Source: Pseudomonas sp. ADAK13 (lineage in GTDB: Bacteria; Pseudomonadota; Gammaproteobacteria; Pseudomonadales; Pseudomonadaceae). Taken from it: a stretch of 64,000 nt of DNA. The notes beneath the pieces were generated by a model that saw nothing but the letters and a program-made list of their open reading frames with translations, did no database searches and was not told the origin of the DNA. Positions 28,019 to 37,922 of the stretch are shown here, in pieces (position 1 is the first letter of the stretch; each line of letters begins with the position of its first letter). The stretch is taken from contig NZ_CP052860.1 of NCBI RefSeq assembly GCF_012935715.1, positions 4,154,001 through 4,218,000 of the forward strand, read 5' to 3'. Made by a program: the position numbers and the translations under genes.

Positions 28019-29830
28019 TCAGTAAAACGCCGCTGAAGGCAAGTGCTGGCGACGGCGACGAACCAGGAACATACCCCACGCAATCAGGCACAGTATCAGC
28101 GGTATCGGCAGGATATTGAGCAGCTTAATCTTGCGCTCCAGGGCATGAACCTGTGCGTATGCCTGAACCTTCAGCGCGTGAATTTCCATGGGCACTCGCA
28201 AGCGTTCCTTGTTGAGTGCCTGCAGCAGTACGTTGGAGGTGACCGCCTGGACTCCTGGCGAAAGGGTGCGGGGGTTCAGTAATTGCCACTCCTTTTCCGT
28301 TTGCTCCAGGCGTTGCGCCAGTTCGGCGGATTTTTCCCGGTAGGCCTGTGCAGCGTCTTCGCGCATTGCCTGCAGCACCTGCAGTGATCGACCGCCGCCT
28401 GCGCGGGGGCGAACGTTCATCAGGGCATCGGGCGCCGCCAGGTTATCCAGGGTGTTCAAGACAAACATCGCGTTATCGGACGACGCTCCGCTCATCGTGC
28501 GGTTGCCTGGGCCCATTCCTGCCACTCGGTCGCTGAGCAGGTCGGTGTCGGCGACCACCACGACATGGATGTTCGCAGACTTTTGCACGCTGGCATCACG
28601 CCCGTTGATCCCCTCAGGGAAAGCGGAATAGGCAGGCCCCTCGACGCGGGCGGCAATCACCTGTTGCTGGCCGCGCGCGGTTGCCTCGTTGTTCAGTGAA
28701 TCAAACGGTGCTGGCAGGGCGAAGCGCTCGGCATCAAACAGTGCCGCTTGCCCGGAGCTTTGGAGCAGGGGAGTGAAGGTCATACGGCTTTTTTTGGCGG
28801 GAGCCAGCGCGCCACTGCTCAAGACATTCACGCTGCGCAGTTTCCAGGTGCTGATGTCATCCTGTGCCATCGCCTGGCGGGGCAGGGTCAGCGCAGCGGG
28901 GTGGCGCACCGCTGGCTGGCCGGTGGTCATGATCACTGAGGTGGCATAGTTGCGATCGGCGAGTACCTTGTTCGTCGACATCTGGATGCCCCAAGCGCTC
29001 AGCAATGCTTCCAGCCTGGGGTTTTCCGGGCTTGTGAGGCTGGCGTCCAGGCCGGTTAGCGGGTCGATAAACATCATCAATTTGCCTGCGCCCAGCACAA
29101 ACTGATCGATTGCGTACAAGGTTTGATCAGGCAGTTTGCCGGGGTGAACCACCATCAAGGTTTTGACGTGTTCGGGAATCTTCTCGATACCTGGCTCCAG
29201 CGTGACGAGCCTGAATTGGCGGCGCATCTCTTGAAGCAGCTGCCAGGCAGGCGTATTCACGCCGTTGCGCTCGTCCCGCTCACCCTCCATTGGCAGCCGG
29301 GATATCAGGCCTATGACGGGTTGCTCGGGGTGAGTCGCCTTATGAATCAGATGGCTGATTTCATATTCCAGCAGTGATTCCCGGTCCGGGCTGAATGACT
29401 CGATGCTGTGTGGCCCATGATCGGCGCTGCTTGCGACGAGGCCGAAGAACCCTTGTTGGTCGTCAAGTCCCAGTAGCCTGGCCTTGTACTCATCCTCTGA
29501 AAAAGGGGTGGGGTCGATAAGGTGCAGGTTGATTTTGCCCTTTGCGAATTTTTCATACTCCCTGAGCAGTAACTCCACACGTTTACTGTAACTTTCCAGC
29601 GAGTTGGTTCTTTGCGGATGTTTGCTGGAGTTGAAAAAGTACAGGTCGACTGGCTGTTCCAGTGAGGTGAGTAGTGTCTCTACAGGCGCGGAGAGTGTAT
29701 GAATTTTTTGTTCTGAAAAATCCAGCCGTATATTCGGAAGCTTAAGTGCCCATACTAGGTTAAATGCAAGAAAGAGCAGCAATAGGGTGAGAATTGTGAG
29801 GCTGGCGCTTAGTGGCGTTCTCATCGTCAT
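28019..29830 (-). CDS. GldG-like auxiliary protein of an ABC transporter
   Basis: 603 aa. N-terminal span (about 8-29), a long extracytoplasmic part with the GldG/IFT52-like domain (SEQKIHTLSAPVETLLTSLEQPVDLYFFNS, QPVIGLISRLPMEGE, LMMFIDPLTGLDAS), a coiled region around 490-530, and a C-terminal span (LLNILPIPLILCLIAWGMFLV) with basic tail RRRRQH. Same build as the auxiliary component of gliding-type ABC systems found in many non-gliding bacteria. Last gene of a three-gene operon. Substrate unknown. Confidence 0.82.
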   Translation of the reverse strand: MTMRTPLSASLTILTLLLLFLAFNLVWALKLPNIRLDFSEQKIHTLSAPVETLLTSLEQPVDLYFFNSSKHPQRTNSLESYSKRVELLLREYEKFAKGKINLHLIDPTPFSEDEYKARLLGLDDQQGFFGLVASSADHGPHSIESFSPDRESLLEYEISHLIHKATHPEQPVIGLISRLPMEGERDERNGVNTPAWQLLQEMRRQFRLVTLEPGIEKIPEHVKTLMVVHPGKLPDQTLYAIDQFVLGAGKLMMFIDPLTGLDASLTSPENPRLEALLSAWGIQMSTNKVLADRNYATSVIMTTGQPAVRHPAALTLPRQAMAQDDISTWKLRSVNVLSSGALAPAKKSRMTFTPLLQSSGQAALFDAERFALPAPFDSLNNEATARGQQQVIAARVEGPAYSAFPEGINGRDASVQKSANIHVVVVADTDLLSDRVAGMGPGNRTMSGASSDNAMFVLNTLDNLAAPDALMNVRPRAGGGRSLQVLQAMREDAAQAYREKSAELAQRLEQTEKEWQLLNPRTLSPGVQAVTSNVLLQALNKERLRVPMEIHALKVQAYAQVHALERKIKLLNILPIPLILCLIAWGMFLVRRRRQHLPSAAFY

Positions 29831-29839
29831 GTGTCCTTC

Positions 29840-30565
29840 TCAACCGTTTCTGACATTCAGGGCGATGATCGTTGCAGCGAGAAAGGTTACGATCAGGCTG
29901 ATAAAGTACAAACTGTCCTGAAGAGCCAGAACACCCTGGTCAATGGCATCGAAACGCGTCGATGGGCTCAGGGAAATAATCCGGTCAATAAGCCAGAGGG
30001 GGGCTTGGTGTTCAATGGCATCAAGAATCGATGACAACCCACTGGCGGCCAGCAGCAAGCACAGGGTTACTGTAAATATCACCACCCGGTGATGGGTCAG
30101 TGTGCAGATAAAACAGCCCACCGACAGATAACTTCCGGCTAATAGCCAACTTGCCAGGTATTGGGAGGCGATAACGGTATTGTCCGGATTTCCCAAGTAG
30201 TTAACCGTGATAACCAAGGGGAAGGTCAGCAACAAGGCAATTCCGGAAACGACCCAGGCTGCCAGAAATTTACCGGCAACCATTTCGAAGCCAGTGACCG
30301 GCAGGGTCTTTAGAAAGTCCATGGCACCGGTGTTGTGCTCGTCCGCCCACAGTTGAGTGGCAAGCACTGGCGCCAACAGTAAATACAGCCAGGGGTGCAG
30401 TTGGAAAAAACCCAGCAGGTCAACACTGCCTTGCTCCAGTAGCTGGCTTGTATGGAAGCCAAATGCAGTGGCTGCTGTCAGGAATGCTGCCGTGCTCAGA
30501 TAAGTGACGGGGGTTGAAAAGTAACTGGCAAGTTGACGCTTGAATATGACCGGTAGACGTTTCAA
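29840..30565 (-). CDS. ABC-2 type permease, GldF/NosY-like
   Basis: 241 aa with six hydrophobic spans. The start KRQLASYFSTPVTYLSTAAFL is typical of GldF-type ABC-2 permeases that begin with RELxSYFxSPxAY; LLAPVLATQLWADEHNTGAMDFLKTLPVTGFEMVAGKFLAAW carries the conserved E-x-G-T-x-E-x-L-like region in altered form. It overlaps the ATPase gene by 4 bases (ATGA) and is followed after 9 bases by the GldG-like gene. Inner membrane channel of the system. Confidence 0.85.
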   Translation of the reverse strand: MKRLPVIFKRQLASYFSTPVTYLSTAAFLTAATAFGFHTSQLLEQGSVDLLGFFQLHPWLYLLLAPVLATQLWADEHNTGAMDFLKTLPVTGFEMVAGKFLAAWVVSGIALLLTFPLVITVNYLGNPDNTVIASQYLASWLLAGSYLSVGCFICTLTHHRVVIFTVTLCLLLAASGLSSILDAIEHQAPLWLIDRIISLSPSTRFDAIDQGVLALQDSLYFISLIVTFLAATIIALNVRNG

Positions 30566-31488
30566 TTTGATGCCTCCTGGCTCATATGGTTGACCACTTC
30601 GTCCAAACGCCCGGTCTCCAGGTTCAGGGCATTGATTTTCCAGCGGCGGTGAGTGATCAGTGCGTTGATATGGGGGTAAATGGTTTGCCCCGGTATGGCG
30701 AGCACGGTCACTGTGCCGGGGGTCTCGCGGTCTTGCTCGATACCGGCGACCCCGGGCAACACCGCCAGGGCGAGCAGGTCCAGCGGCGTGTCTGCGGCAA
30801 GGGTGACCGCCTGGTAATGACGGGAGCTGCGCTGCAGTTCGGGCAAGGAAGTGTCTGCCACCAGGCGACCGTCGGCGATTACCAGGGCCCTGTTACAAAT
30901 GCGGGTCAGCTCTTCAGGCGTTCGGGACGCAACAATGATCGTCATTTCGTCGTTCAACGACTTAATGAGCATTCTGACTTTGTGTTTTTGGTCGGCGCTC
31001 AGCCCTTCCGTTGGCTCATCGAGCAACAGTAGGCTGGGGTCATGCAAGATTGCCTGCGCGATCGCTACTTTGCGTTTCAAGCCTGGCGGGAGGGTTCCGA
31101 TCGGGCATTTGAGTATCCGCCAAAGCTCCAGCCGTGCGACCGCCCGGTCAATCATTTTGCGCTTTTGCGCGCCATGGAATCCGCGTACTCCAGCGATAAA
31201 CTCAAGAAAGCCTTTCACGCTCATTGCGTTGTGGGTCAGTAATGACTCTGGCTGGTAGCCTGTCACCTTCTTCGCCTGGAGAGGGTTGTGGGCTATATCA
31301 TTACCGAATATTTTTATATGACCTGAAGAGGGTGCGATCGAGCCTGAAATCATTTTGATGACAGTTGTTTTTCCCGCGCCATCATTTCCAAATAGTCCCA
31401 GGCATTCCTGGGGTTGGGCGTTGAACGAAAAATCATGAATGATGCTTTTTCCGCCCATCTTTTTTGTCAGGCTCGTTATCTCGATCAT
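30562..31488 (-). CDS. ABC transporter ATP-binding protein, GldA/NosF-like, with altered motifs
   Basis: 308 aa. Walker A GNDGAGKTT (about 34-42), Q-loop GYQPESLL, Walker B LLLLDEPTEGL. Two motifs deviate: the signature is LPPGLKRKVAIAQ instead of LSGGQ/LSKGY-type, and the H-loop reads IIVASRTPEE where a histidine is usual. A C-terminal domain of about 90 residues follows, as in many ABC-2 exporters. It is the first gene of the operon. The changes suggest weak or atypical ATP hydrolysis; that is inference. Confidence 0.87.
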   Translation of the reverse strand: MIEITSLTKKMGGKSIIHDFSFNAQPQECLGLFGNDGAGKTTVIKMISGSIAPSSGHIKIFGNDIAHNPLQAKKVTGYQPESLLTHNAMSVKGFLEFIAGVRGFHGAQKRKMIDRAVARLELWRILKCPIGTLPPGLKRKVAIAQAILHDPSLLLLDEPTEGLSADQKHKVRMLIKSLNDEMTIIVASRTPEELTRICNRALVIADGRLVADTSLPELQRSSRHYQAVTLAADTPLDLLALAVLPGVAGIEQDRETPGTVTVLAIPGQTIYPHINALITHRRWKINALNLETGRLDEVVNHMSQEASN

Positions 31489-31808
31489 TATGCTTTTCTA
31501 CTGAATGGATATGGCAAGGCGCGATTAATTCGATGCCTCGATTAACCTGCTTGAGCAGCAGGTTGTGGATGTTCGAAAAGTCAAAACTTGAAATCTTTAT
31601 GATTGGCGCGTGTCCAGTGTCGTACTGTTAAAAAATGGTACGTTCAATGGGCAGTCTTGGAAACGCTGAAACGCCTGAATAAGATAAGTCCTACGTGCCA
31701 AGCGATAGCTCGCTGAAACAATTGTTATGTTTTTAATGCTTCAATTACTGTCGTCTTTTATTTGGCGTGTATTCGAAGTCCGCCAATTTTTAATGGAGCC
31801 TGATCATC
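31489..31808. other. 320-base divergent promoter region, Gld-like operon and coiled-coil gene
   Basis: AT-rich, no gene supported. It contains an interrupted palindrome CGTAC..GTACG (about 31630-31653) and several A/T runs. Both transcription units must start here; no clear -35/-10 pair was identified. Confidence 0.5.
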
Positions 31809-33011
31809 ATGCTGCTTCTACGTACCCTTGTTCTTGAACAGTCCGGGCATGATGCACCGGTCAACGGTGCCCTGCTGTGTGGTTTTGCAGTGGCTCAGAT
31901 TGCTTCGAACTTCCTTGCCTATAGTCTGGATGAAGAGACGGAGCCCGGTAGTTCACGGGTGTATATTGCGGCGTTACGTAAAAAGTCCGAACGGTACTTT
32001 CTGGGGGCGATAGACTCCAGGGAAGATCTGCAAATAGCGACCCAAGTCTTCAAGCAAATCCTGACGCTCGCCGCTGCACCCGGGGCAAAGTCCGCGAGCA
32101 CCGGCGAGACGCCGATTCCCTATCATTTCGTCGATCTGAAAGGTTGCAAGCTGCCCCCCGCCAGGCCCGAAGATCATCACTCGCTGACGATCAAGAAATC
32201 CCTGGTGATGAAGGTGATTACCCTGGGCACTTCGGCGCCCGGTTTGCCCGCCATCGAAAGCAGTTCATTGATCGTGCCGTCGATTCGTTTCTCCTCAAGG
32301 ATGGTTTCTCCTCCAAGGGCGGCGGAACACTCGGAGCCTGCGCCACCCGTGCCCGAACCGGCGCCCCAGGCAACCATGGAAGTGTTTGAGATAGCCGAGC
32401 CACTCGTTGAGTTGCCACCGCCAGCACTTGCCGAGGCACCTGTGGTCGCCGCTCCACCGCAGGCGCCGGCAGCCCGCCAACCTGAACCTGCCCGGCCAGA
32501 GTCGGCTTCGTTGTTTGAAGTGGACGATACGCTGGCCAATCTTGCCCGAGTGGCGCAGGAGTTGACTCAGCAAAAGCTCACCGTGCTCAGGCAGGAGGAA
32601 GCGCTTGAGCAGTTACGCCTGGAACTGCGTCAGGAAAAGGCAGACATCGAGCAGGGGAGCCAGCGGAGTGCCGAGAGGGTTGCCGAAAAAGAAGCGTCGC
32701 TGGAGTTGTTGGCGCGCACGCTGGCCACTCGTGAGGAAGAACTGGCTGACGGCTCGGCGTTAAACCGTGCGGAGCAGCGTCGAATCGACGAGCGTATGCG
32801 CTATCTGGAGAGCCAGGAAACCCAGTTGCACAACCGTGACCTGGACGTTCGTCACAAGGAGCAGCAGCTGGCGGCCGCACTGTTTCAGTTGCCTGTCCTG
32901 CGGGACAACCTGAGGGTTGCATTGCAAACCCTGGATGAGTCTCTCGCGTGGCTGAATGAGACTGGACGCAGCCAGCCTGAAAGTCGCCTGCTTCAGTCGG
33001 ATGCAGACTGA
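31809..33011 (+). CDS. Unrecognised protein: N-terminal domain, Pro-rich linker, long coiled coil
   Basis: 400 aa. Residues 1-120 form a mixed domain (LLCGFAVAQIASNFLAYSLDEETEPGSSRVYIAALRKKSERYFLGAI). Residues about 175-240 are rich in P, A and E. Residues about 250-385 are heptad-like and charged (LTQQKLTVLRQEEALEQLRLELRQEKADIEQ), a coiled coil. No signal peptide. ATG 31809 follows GGAG by about 9 bases. It is divergent from the Gld-like ABC operon, which may mean shared control. I do not recognise a family; a scaffold or structural role is possible. Confidence 0.7.
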   Translation: MLLLRTLVLEQSGHDAPVNGALLCGFAVAQIASNFLAYSLDEETEPGSSRVYIAALRKKSERYFLGAIDSREDLQIATQVFKQILTLAAAPGAKSASTGETPIPYHFVDLKGCKLPPARPEDHHSLTIKKSLVMKVITLGTSAPGLPAIESSSLIVPSIRFSSRMVSPPRAAEHSEPAPPVPEPAPQATMEVFEIAEPLVELPPPALAEAPVVAAPPQAPAARQPEPARPESASLFEVDDTLANLARVAQELTQQKLTVLRQEEALEQLRLELRQEKADIEQGSQRSAERVAEKEASLELLARTLATREEELADGSALNRAEQRRIDERMRYLESQETQLHNRDLDVRHKEQQLAAALFQLPVLRDNLRVALQTLDESLAWLNETGRSQPESRLLQSDAD

Positions 33012-33170
33012 CACTGTGCCGGTCCCGGCACCGGAATGCGTCGGCGGGTCTGGCTACTTTCCTGTGTTCATTTATCATCGACCCCCACAGTCGGCATTGG
33101 GCGTTGAATGCGTTGCGCCTGATGCGGCAGCGGGTCAGAAAAATGGAAACTTCCAGGGGATGTAGAGCTT

Positions 33171-33644
33171 TTGAGCACCAAGCTGATTACCAAAGAAGGT
33201 CATGAAGCCCTGAAAAAGGAGCTTGATTACCTGTGGCGAGAAAAGCGTCCTGATACCACCCGTAAAGTGACATGGGCCGCTTCCCTGGGGGACCGGAGCG
33301 AAAACGCCGACTACCAGTACAACAAGAAGCTGCTGCGGGAAATTGACCGCAGGGTGCGCTATTTGCGCAAGCGCCTGGAAGACATGCGCGTGGTTGAGTA
33401 CATGCCCGAGCAGGAAGGCAAGGTGTTTTTCGGCGCCTGGGTAGAGATTGAAAACGAGCAGGGCGAGACCAAGCGTTTTCGCATCGTGGGTTACGATGAG
33501 ATATATGAGCGTATGGACTACATCTCCATCGACTCACCCATGGCTCGCGCACTGCTGCGCAAGGAAGTGGATGACGAGGCGCTCGTGCAGACCCCAACCG
33601 GCGAAGTGTGCTGGTGGATCACCGCTATCGAATATGTGAAGTAA
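33171..33644 (+). CDS. greB: Transcript cleavage factor GreB
   Basis: 157 aa with a TTG start (33171). N-terminal coiled coil carries the acidic tip GDRSENADYQYN (about 40-51) and the GreB-type WREKRPDTTRKVTWAASLGD; the C-terminal FKBP-like domain has KVFFGAWVEIENEQGE..RIVGYDEIYERMDYISIDSPMARALL. It rescues backtracked RNA polymerase by stimulating RNA cleavage. The length and the family start MSTKLITKEG fit only the TTG, since no ATG or GTG lies nearby in frame. Confidence 0.95.
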   Translation: MSTKLITKEGHEALKKELDYLWREKRPDTTRKVTWAASLGDRSENADYQYNKKLLREIDRRVRYLRKRLEDMRVVEYMPEQEGKVFFGAWVEIENEQGETKRFRIVGYDEIYERMDYISIDSPMARALLRKEVDDEALVQTPTGEVCWWITAIEYVK

Positions 33645-33649
33645 CCACG

Positions 33650-33686
33650 GATGGCCCGCGCGCTTTGAAGAGCGCGGGCCATCTGC
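33650..33686. terminator. Bidirectional terminator between greB and the YbbP-like gene
   Basis: Stem GATGGCCCGCGC / GCGCGGGCCATC (33650-33661 with 33672-33683), followed by TGCGTTTT. Convergent genes end on both sides. Confidence 0.8.
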
Positions 33687-33690
33687 GTTT

Positions 33691-36201
33691 TCAGCCCTCG
33701 CGCAGTACCGTCAACGGGCTGGCATTCAGCGCGCGGCGAGTGCCGAATACGCCGGCCCCGCCGATCAGCACCGCGCCGATCACCGGCAGCAGCAACAGCA
33801 AGGGGTGCGGGTGCCAGGCCAGGTCGAACGCATAGCGATACAGCACCAGCGTCACCAGTTCCGTGCCCAGCGCCGCCAGCAGGCCGCTGACCGCACCCAA
33901 CAGACCAAACTCGATACGCCGGGCCTTGACCAGCAACTTGCGTTCCGCCCCCAGCGCCCGCAGCAGGGCACCTTGGCGAATCCGCTCATCGAGGGTTGCC
34001 TGGAGCCCGGAGAACAAGACCGCCATTCCCGCCGCCAGCACGAACAACAGCACGTACTCCACCGCCAGGGTGACCTGGGCCAGAATGCTGCGCAATTGTT
34101 CAAGCAGTGCCTCCACTTGCAGGATGGTCACCGCCGGGAAGGCCCGGGACAGGTCGACGATCTGCTGGTCGTGGCCGGGCGCCAGGTAGAAGCTGGTGAG
34201 GTAGGTGGCCGGCAGGTCCTTCAAGGTGCCGGGCTGGAAGATCATGAAGAAGTTGGGCTGGAAGTTGTCCCAGTTGATTTCCCGCAGGCTGGTGACCCGG
34301 GCTTCACGGTTTTCCCCGCCGACGGTGAATACCAGATGATCGTTGAGCTTGAGTTTCAGGCTATCAGCGACCTTCGCCTCCACCGAGACGCCAGGGATTT
34401 CGTCGGTCGGCTGCGCTGTCCACCAGGAGCCCGCCGTCAGCGTGTTGCCTGGTGGCAGGTCGGCGGCCCAGGTCAGGCTCAAGTCCCGCTGTACCGCACG
34501 ATCGCCGCTGGAGTCCTTGCTGACGATCTCCTGCACCGGTGCGCCATTGATGCTGATCAGTCGCCCCGGCACCACCGGATACAGCGGGGCAGACTGCGCC
34601 TGCAGTTCCAGCAGGCGTGCGCCGAAGGTGTCTTTGTCGGCGGGCAGGATGTTCAAGGCGAAATAGTTGGGCGCGTCCTTGGGCAACTGGTTTTGCCAGG
34701 TGTCGAGCAATTCGCCACGCAACAATGCAATCAAGCCCATGGACAACAGGATCAGCCCGAACGCCAGGGACTGGCCCGCCGCAGCCAGTGGATGACGCAG
34801 CAACTGGCCCAGCCCCAGGCGCCAGGGCAGGGAGGCCCGGGCCAGCAGGCGTCGCAGGCTCTGCAACAGCAGCAGGAGCAGGCCGCCGAGAACCAGCGCG
34901 GCAATCACTCCGCCGCCCAGCAGGGCGAACGTCAGCACCAGGTCGAGACTCAGGCGCCACATGATCAGGCCCAGGGCGAACAACGCGGCACCGTAAACCA
35001 TCCAGGTGCTGGAAGGGATGGGCAGCAGGTCACGTCGCAGTACCCGCAGCGGAGGCACGCGTCCCAGCGCGGCGAGTGGCGGCAGGGCGAAACCGGCGAG
35101 GGCCACCAGCCCGGTTCCGATCCCGGCGATGGCTGGCAGCAACCCACCGGGCGGAACGTCCGCTGGCAGCAGGTCATGCAACAGCGCAAACAGACCCAAC
35201 TGCGCCAGCCAGCCGAGCAGGGCGCCGGTCAGGCTGGCCAGCAGCCCCAGTACGGACAGTTGCAGGCTGAACAGCAGCATGGTCTCGCGCCGCGACAACC
35301 CCAGGCAGCGCAGCAAGGCACTGGCATCAAAGCGCCGGCTGGCGAAGCGGTTCGCCGAGAGCGCTACCGCCACGCCGGAGAGCAGCACCGCCACCAGGCT
35401 GGCCATGTTCAAGTAACGCTCGGCTTTGCCCAGGGCGCCACCGATCTGCTGGTTACCGTCGCGCGCATCCTGCAGCCGCTGGTTGGCCGCCAGGCCGGGC
35501 TTGACCAGGTCGCGATAGGTTTGCAGCACAGTGCCGCCCTGCGGCGCGCGCCAGAGGTCGCGATAACTGACGCGGCTGCCGGGCTGCACCACGCCGGTGG
35601 CATCGAGGTCGGCCAGGTTGATCATCACCCTGGGCGTGAGGCTATAGAAGTTGCCGGCTCGGTCCGGCTCGTAGGTCAGCACGCGGGCCAGGCGCAGGGT
35701 CTTCATGCCGACGTCGATGCTGTCGCCGATTTTCAGGTTCAGTGCCGTCAGCAGCCGTGCTTCCACCCAGGCTTCACCGGGCTTGGGGCCACCTCCGGGA
35801 GTTTCCTCGCCGAACGGCTCGGCGGCGCTCTTCAGCTCGCCGCGCAAAGGATACTCCTCGTTGACCGCCTTGATGCTGGACAGCTGGATGCCGTTGTCGG
35901 TGGCAATCACGCTGGAGAACTCCACGACCCGGGCGTGCTGCAGGCCCAGTTCGGTACCGCTCTGGATTTGCTCGGTGCGGGCGGGTGAACTGCCTTCCAG
36001 CACCAGGTCGGCCGCCAGGAACTCTGTGGCGCGCAACATCATGGCGCCGTTCAGGCGAGCCCCGAAGTAACCGATGGCGGTGCTGGCGGCGACAGCCACC
36101 AGCAGGGCGAAGAACAGCACGCGCAGTTCGCCGGCGCGGGCATCGCGCAGCAACTGGCGAAGGGCAAGGCTGAACAGGCGCAACAGCGGCAAACGTGCCA
36201 T
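33691..36201 (-). CDS. ABC transporter permease, YbbP family (FtsX-like)
   Basis: 836 aa, about ten membrane spans with two FtsX/MacB-type permease blocks: an N-terminal span, a large periplasmic part (about 45-250), a central hydrophobic cluster (about 260-490), a second periplasmic part and three C-terminal spans ending [18 protein letters not shown] 36201 is preferred over the preceding TTG; its A is also the last base of the ybbA stop. Works with YbbA; the E. coli pair is thought to act on hydrophobic envelope compounds, but the substrate is unproven. Confidence 0.9.
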   Translation of the reverse strand: MARLPLLRLFSLALRQLLRDARAGELRVLFFALLVAVAASTAIGYFGARLNGAMMLRATEFLAADLVLEGSSPARTEQIQSGTELGLQHARVVEFSSVIATDNGIQLSSIKAVNEEYPLRGELKSAAEPFGEETPGGGPKPGEAWVEARLLTALNLKIGDSIDVGMKTLRLARVLTYEPDRAGNFYSLTPRVMINLADLDATGVVQPGSRVSYRDLWRAPQGGTVLQTYRDLVKPGLAANQRLQDARDGNQQIGGALGKAERYLNMASLVAVLLSGVAVALSANRFASRRFDASALLRCLGLSRRETMLLFSLQLSVLGLLASLTGALLGWLAQLGLFALLHDLLPADVPPGGLLPAIAGIGTGLVALAGFALPPLAALGRVPPLRVLRRDLLPIPSSTWMVYGAALFALGLIMWRLSLDLVLTFALLGGGVIAALVLGGLLLLLLQSLRRLLARASLPWRLGLGQLLRHPLAAAGQSLAFGLILLSMGLIALLRGELLDTWQNQLPKDAPNYFALNILPADKDTFGARLLELQAQSAPLYPVVPGRLISINGAPVQEIVSKDSSGDRAVQRDLSLTWAADLPPGNTLTAGSWWTAQPTDEIPGVSVEAKVADSLKLKLNDHLVFTVGGENREARVTSLREINWDNFQPNFFMIFQPGTLKDLPATYLTSFYLAPGHDQQIVDLSRAFPAVTILQVEALLEQLRSILAQVTLAVEYVLLFVLAAGMAVLFSGLQATLDERIRQGALLRALGAERKLLVKARRIEFGLLGAVSGLLAALGTELVTLVLYRYAFDLAWHPHPLLLLLPVIGAVLIGGAGVFGTRRALNASPLTVLREG

Positions 36202-36884
36202 CAAGGCTCCAGGGGCGCGACCATCAGGCCGGCTTCAAGACGGATCAGGCGGCGGCAACGGTGGGCCAGGCGCTCGTCATGGGTGACCAGCACCAGGGTC
36301 GTGCCGCTCTCTTTGTTGAGTTCGAACAGCAGGTCACTGATGCGCTCGCCGGTGTGGCTGTCGAGGTTGCCGGTGGGTTCATCGGCAAACAGCACGTCCG
36401 GTTCGGCGGCAAACGCCCGGGCAATCGCCACCCGTTGCTGCTCGCCGCCCGAGAGCTGGCGCGGCGAATGGGTCAGGCGCTGGCCCAGGCCGACGCGCTC
36501 GAGCAGGTGTCTGGCGCGTTCGCGGGCATCCTTGCGGCCGTCCAGCTCCAGCGGCAGCATCACGTTTTCCAGCGCATTGAGGCTGTCGAGCAACTGGAAG
36601 GACTGGAACACAAACCCTACGTGCTCGGCACGGATGCGCGCGCGTTGATCTTCGTCGAGGGTACTCAGGGCTTGCCCGGCGAGGGTGACTTCGCCACTGC
36701 TGGGCAGGTCGAGGCCGGCCAGCAAGCCGAGGAGGGTGGATTTGCCGGAGCCGGAGGCGCCGACGATAGCCAGGCTATCGCCCTTGTTCAGTTCCAGGCT
36801 CAGTTCGTGCAGGATAGTCAGTTCACCTTCCGCGCTGGGAACCACTTTGCTAAGGTTTCGCGCGGTGAGAATGCTTGCGCCCAT
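36201..36884 (-). CDS. ybbA: ABC transporter ATP-binding protein, YbbA family
   Basis: 227 aa, LolD/MacB-like ATPase. Walker [10 protein letters not shown] (about 43-51), Q-loop [24 protein letters not shown], signature [16 protein letters not shown], Walker [14 protein letters not shown]-loop VTHD: all intact. It overlaps the permease start by one base (TGATG). Its start codon lies only 10 bases from the divergent tesA start. Confidence 0.92.
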   Translation of the reverse strand: MGASILTARNLSKVVPSAEGELTILHELSLELNKGDSLAIVGASGSGKSTLLGLLAGLDLPSSGEVTLAGQALSTLDEDQRARIRAEHVGFVFQSFQLLDSLNALENVMLPLELDGRKDARERARHLLERVGLGQRLTHSPRQLSGGEQQRVAIARAFAAEPDVLFADEPTGNLDSHTGERISDLLFELNKESGTTLVLVTHDERLAHRCRRLIRLEAGLMVAPLEP

Positions 36885-36894
36885 GGAGAATCCA

Positions 36895-37500
36895 ATGCGA
36901 ATGTGGTTTTTGAGTGCTGGCCTGGCCTTGATGTGCATGGCCCAGAACGCAGCGGCGGGTACAGTCCTGATCGTTGGCGATAGTATCAGTGCCGGTTTCG
37001 GGCTGGATACCAGCAAAGGGTGGGTAGCGTTGTTGGGACAACGGCTCAAGAGCGAAGGTTTCGACGATAAAGTGGTCAACGCCTCCATCAGCGGCGACAC
37101 CAGTGCCGGAGGTCTGGCGCGGCTGCCGGCGGCGCTTGCAGAGCATAAGCCCGACCTGGTGATCATTGAGCTGGGGGGCAATGATGGCTTGCGTGGGCAG
37201 CCACCTGCGCAATTGAAACAAAATCTTGCATCGATGATCGACCAGTCCAAAGCCAGTGGTGCCAAGGTGCTGTTGTTGGGCATGCAGTTGCCGCCCAATT
37301 ACGGCCCTAAATACACCACCGCGTTTGCCGAGGTTTACGGGGCCCTGGCCAAGGAAAAAAACGTCCCGCTGGTGCCGTTTTTCCTGGAAGGTATCGGCGG
37401 CCATCCAGAGCTGATGCAGGCTGACCAATTGCACCCGGCAGTTGGCGCGCAGGGCAAGTTGCTGGAAAATGTCTGGCCAACGCTAAAACCACTGCTATGA
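36895..37500 (+). CDS. tesA: TesA-like periplasmic esterase / lysophospholipase (SGNH hydrolase)
   Basis: 201 aa. Signal peptide (MRMWFLSAGLALMCMAQNAAA), then SGNH blocks: nucleophile Ser in VLIVGDSISAGFGL, Gly in VVNASISGDTSAGG, Asn in IIELGGNDGLRG and the catalytic pair in MQADQLHPAVGAQ. Multifunctional thioesterase I/arylesterase family. ATG 36895 follows GGAG by 6 bases; ATG 36901 is the alternative. Divergent with ybbA as in E. coli. Confidence 0.92.
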   Translation: MRMWFLSAGLALMCMAQNAAAGTVLIVGDSISAGFGLDTSKGWVALLGQRLKSEGFDDKVVNASISGDTSAGGLARLPAALAEHKPDLVIIELGGNDGLRGQPPAQLKQNLASMIDQSKASGAKVLLLGMQLPPNYGPKYTTAFAEVYGALAKEKNVPLVPFFLEGIGGHPELMQADQLHPAVGAQGKLLENVWPTLKPLL

Positions 37501-37556
37501 CGCTTTTCTAGCAGCGGTCTTTCGGCTAAGGTGGCGCCCCCGATTTGGAGCCCCCG

Positions 37557-37850
37557 ATGTCGCGTCCTGCCTGGTCCCTGTTTGCCTACCAACTGATCGA
37601 GCCTAACGAGCAGCTGGATCTGTTCGCCTGCCAGGAAGTCCGGGTGCATCTGGTGACGCGTCAATTGGAGTTGGGCGGGTCCATCGACCGTACCCTCTGC
37701 GGTACGTTATTGCCCGCTCAGCCACGCTGGTCGTCGGTGGATCGCTCGATCTTCCAGGACCAGCGTTTGTGCCCCTTGTGCCGGGCGATCCTGGAGTCGC
37801 AAAAGCGCGGCACACCGCCGATCTGGCCAGAGCTGCGCTTCGAACTTTGA
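37557..37850 (+). CDS. Small cysteine-containing protein, unknown function
   Basis: 97 aa. Contains C28, C51 and a CPLC pair near residue 76-79 (QRLCPLCRAILESQ), which could bind metal. No signal peptide or membrane span. ATG 37557 follows GGAG by about 6 bases. It lies between tesA and the L,D-transpeptidase; not recognised by name. Confidence 0.7.
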   Translation: MSRPAWSLFAYQLIEPNEQLDLFACQEVRVHLVTRQLELGGSIDRTLCGTLLPAQPRWSSVDRSIFQDQRLCPLCRAILESQKRGTPPIWPELRFEL

Positions 37851-37922
37851 ATATGGGTGCCCGCCGGGCAGCCGTGTACAATCCATTTTTTACTACCCGT
37901 CGATCTGCGAAGGAATTCCCGG

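Noticed and set aside
34000..36000. A very long open frame antisense to the YbbP-like permease (about 730 codons)
   Set aside because: High-GC codon bias keeps the antisense frame open; its translation is Gln/Gly/Arg/His-rich low-complexity sequence and the minus strand carries a clear permease.
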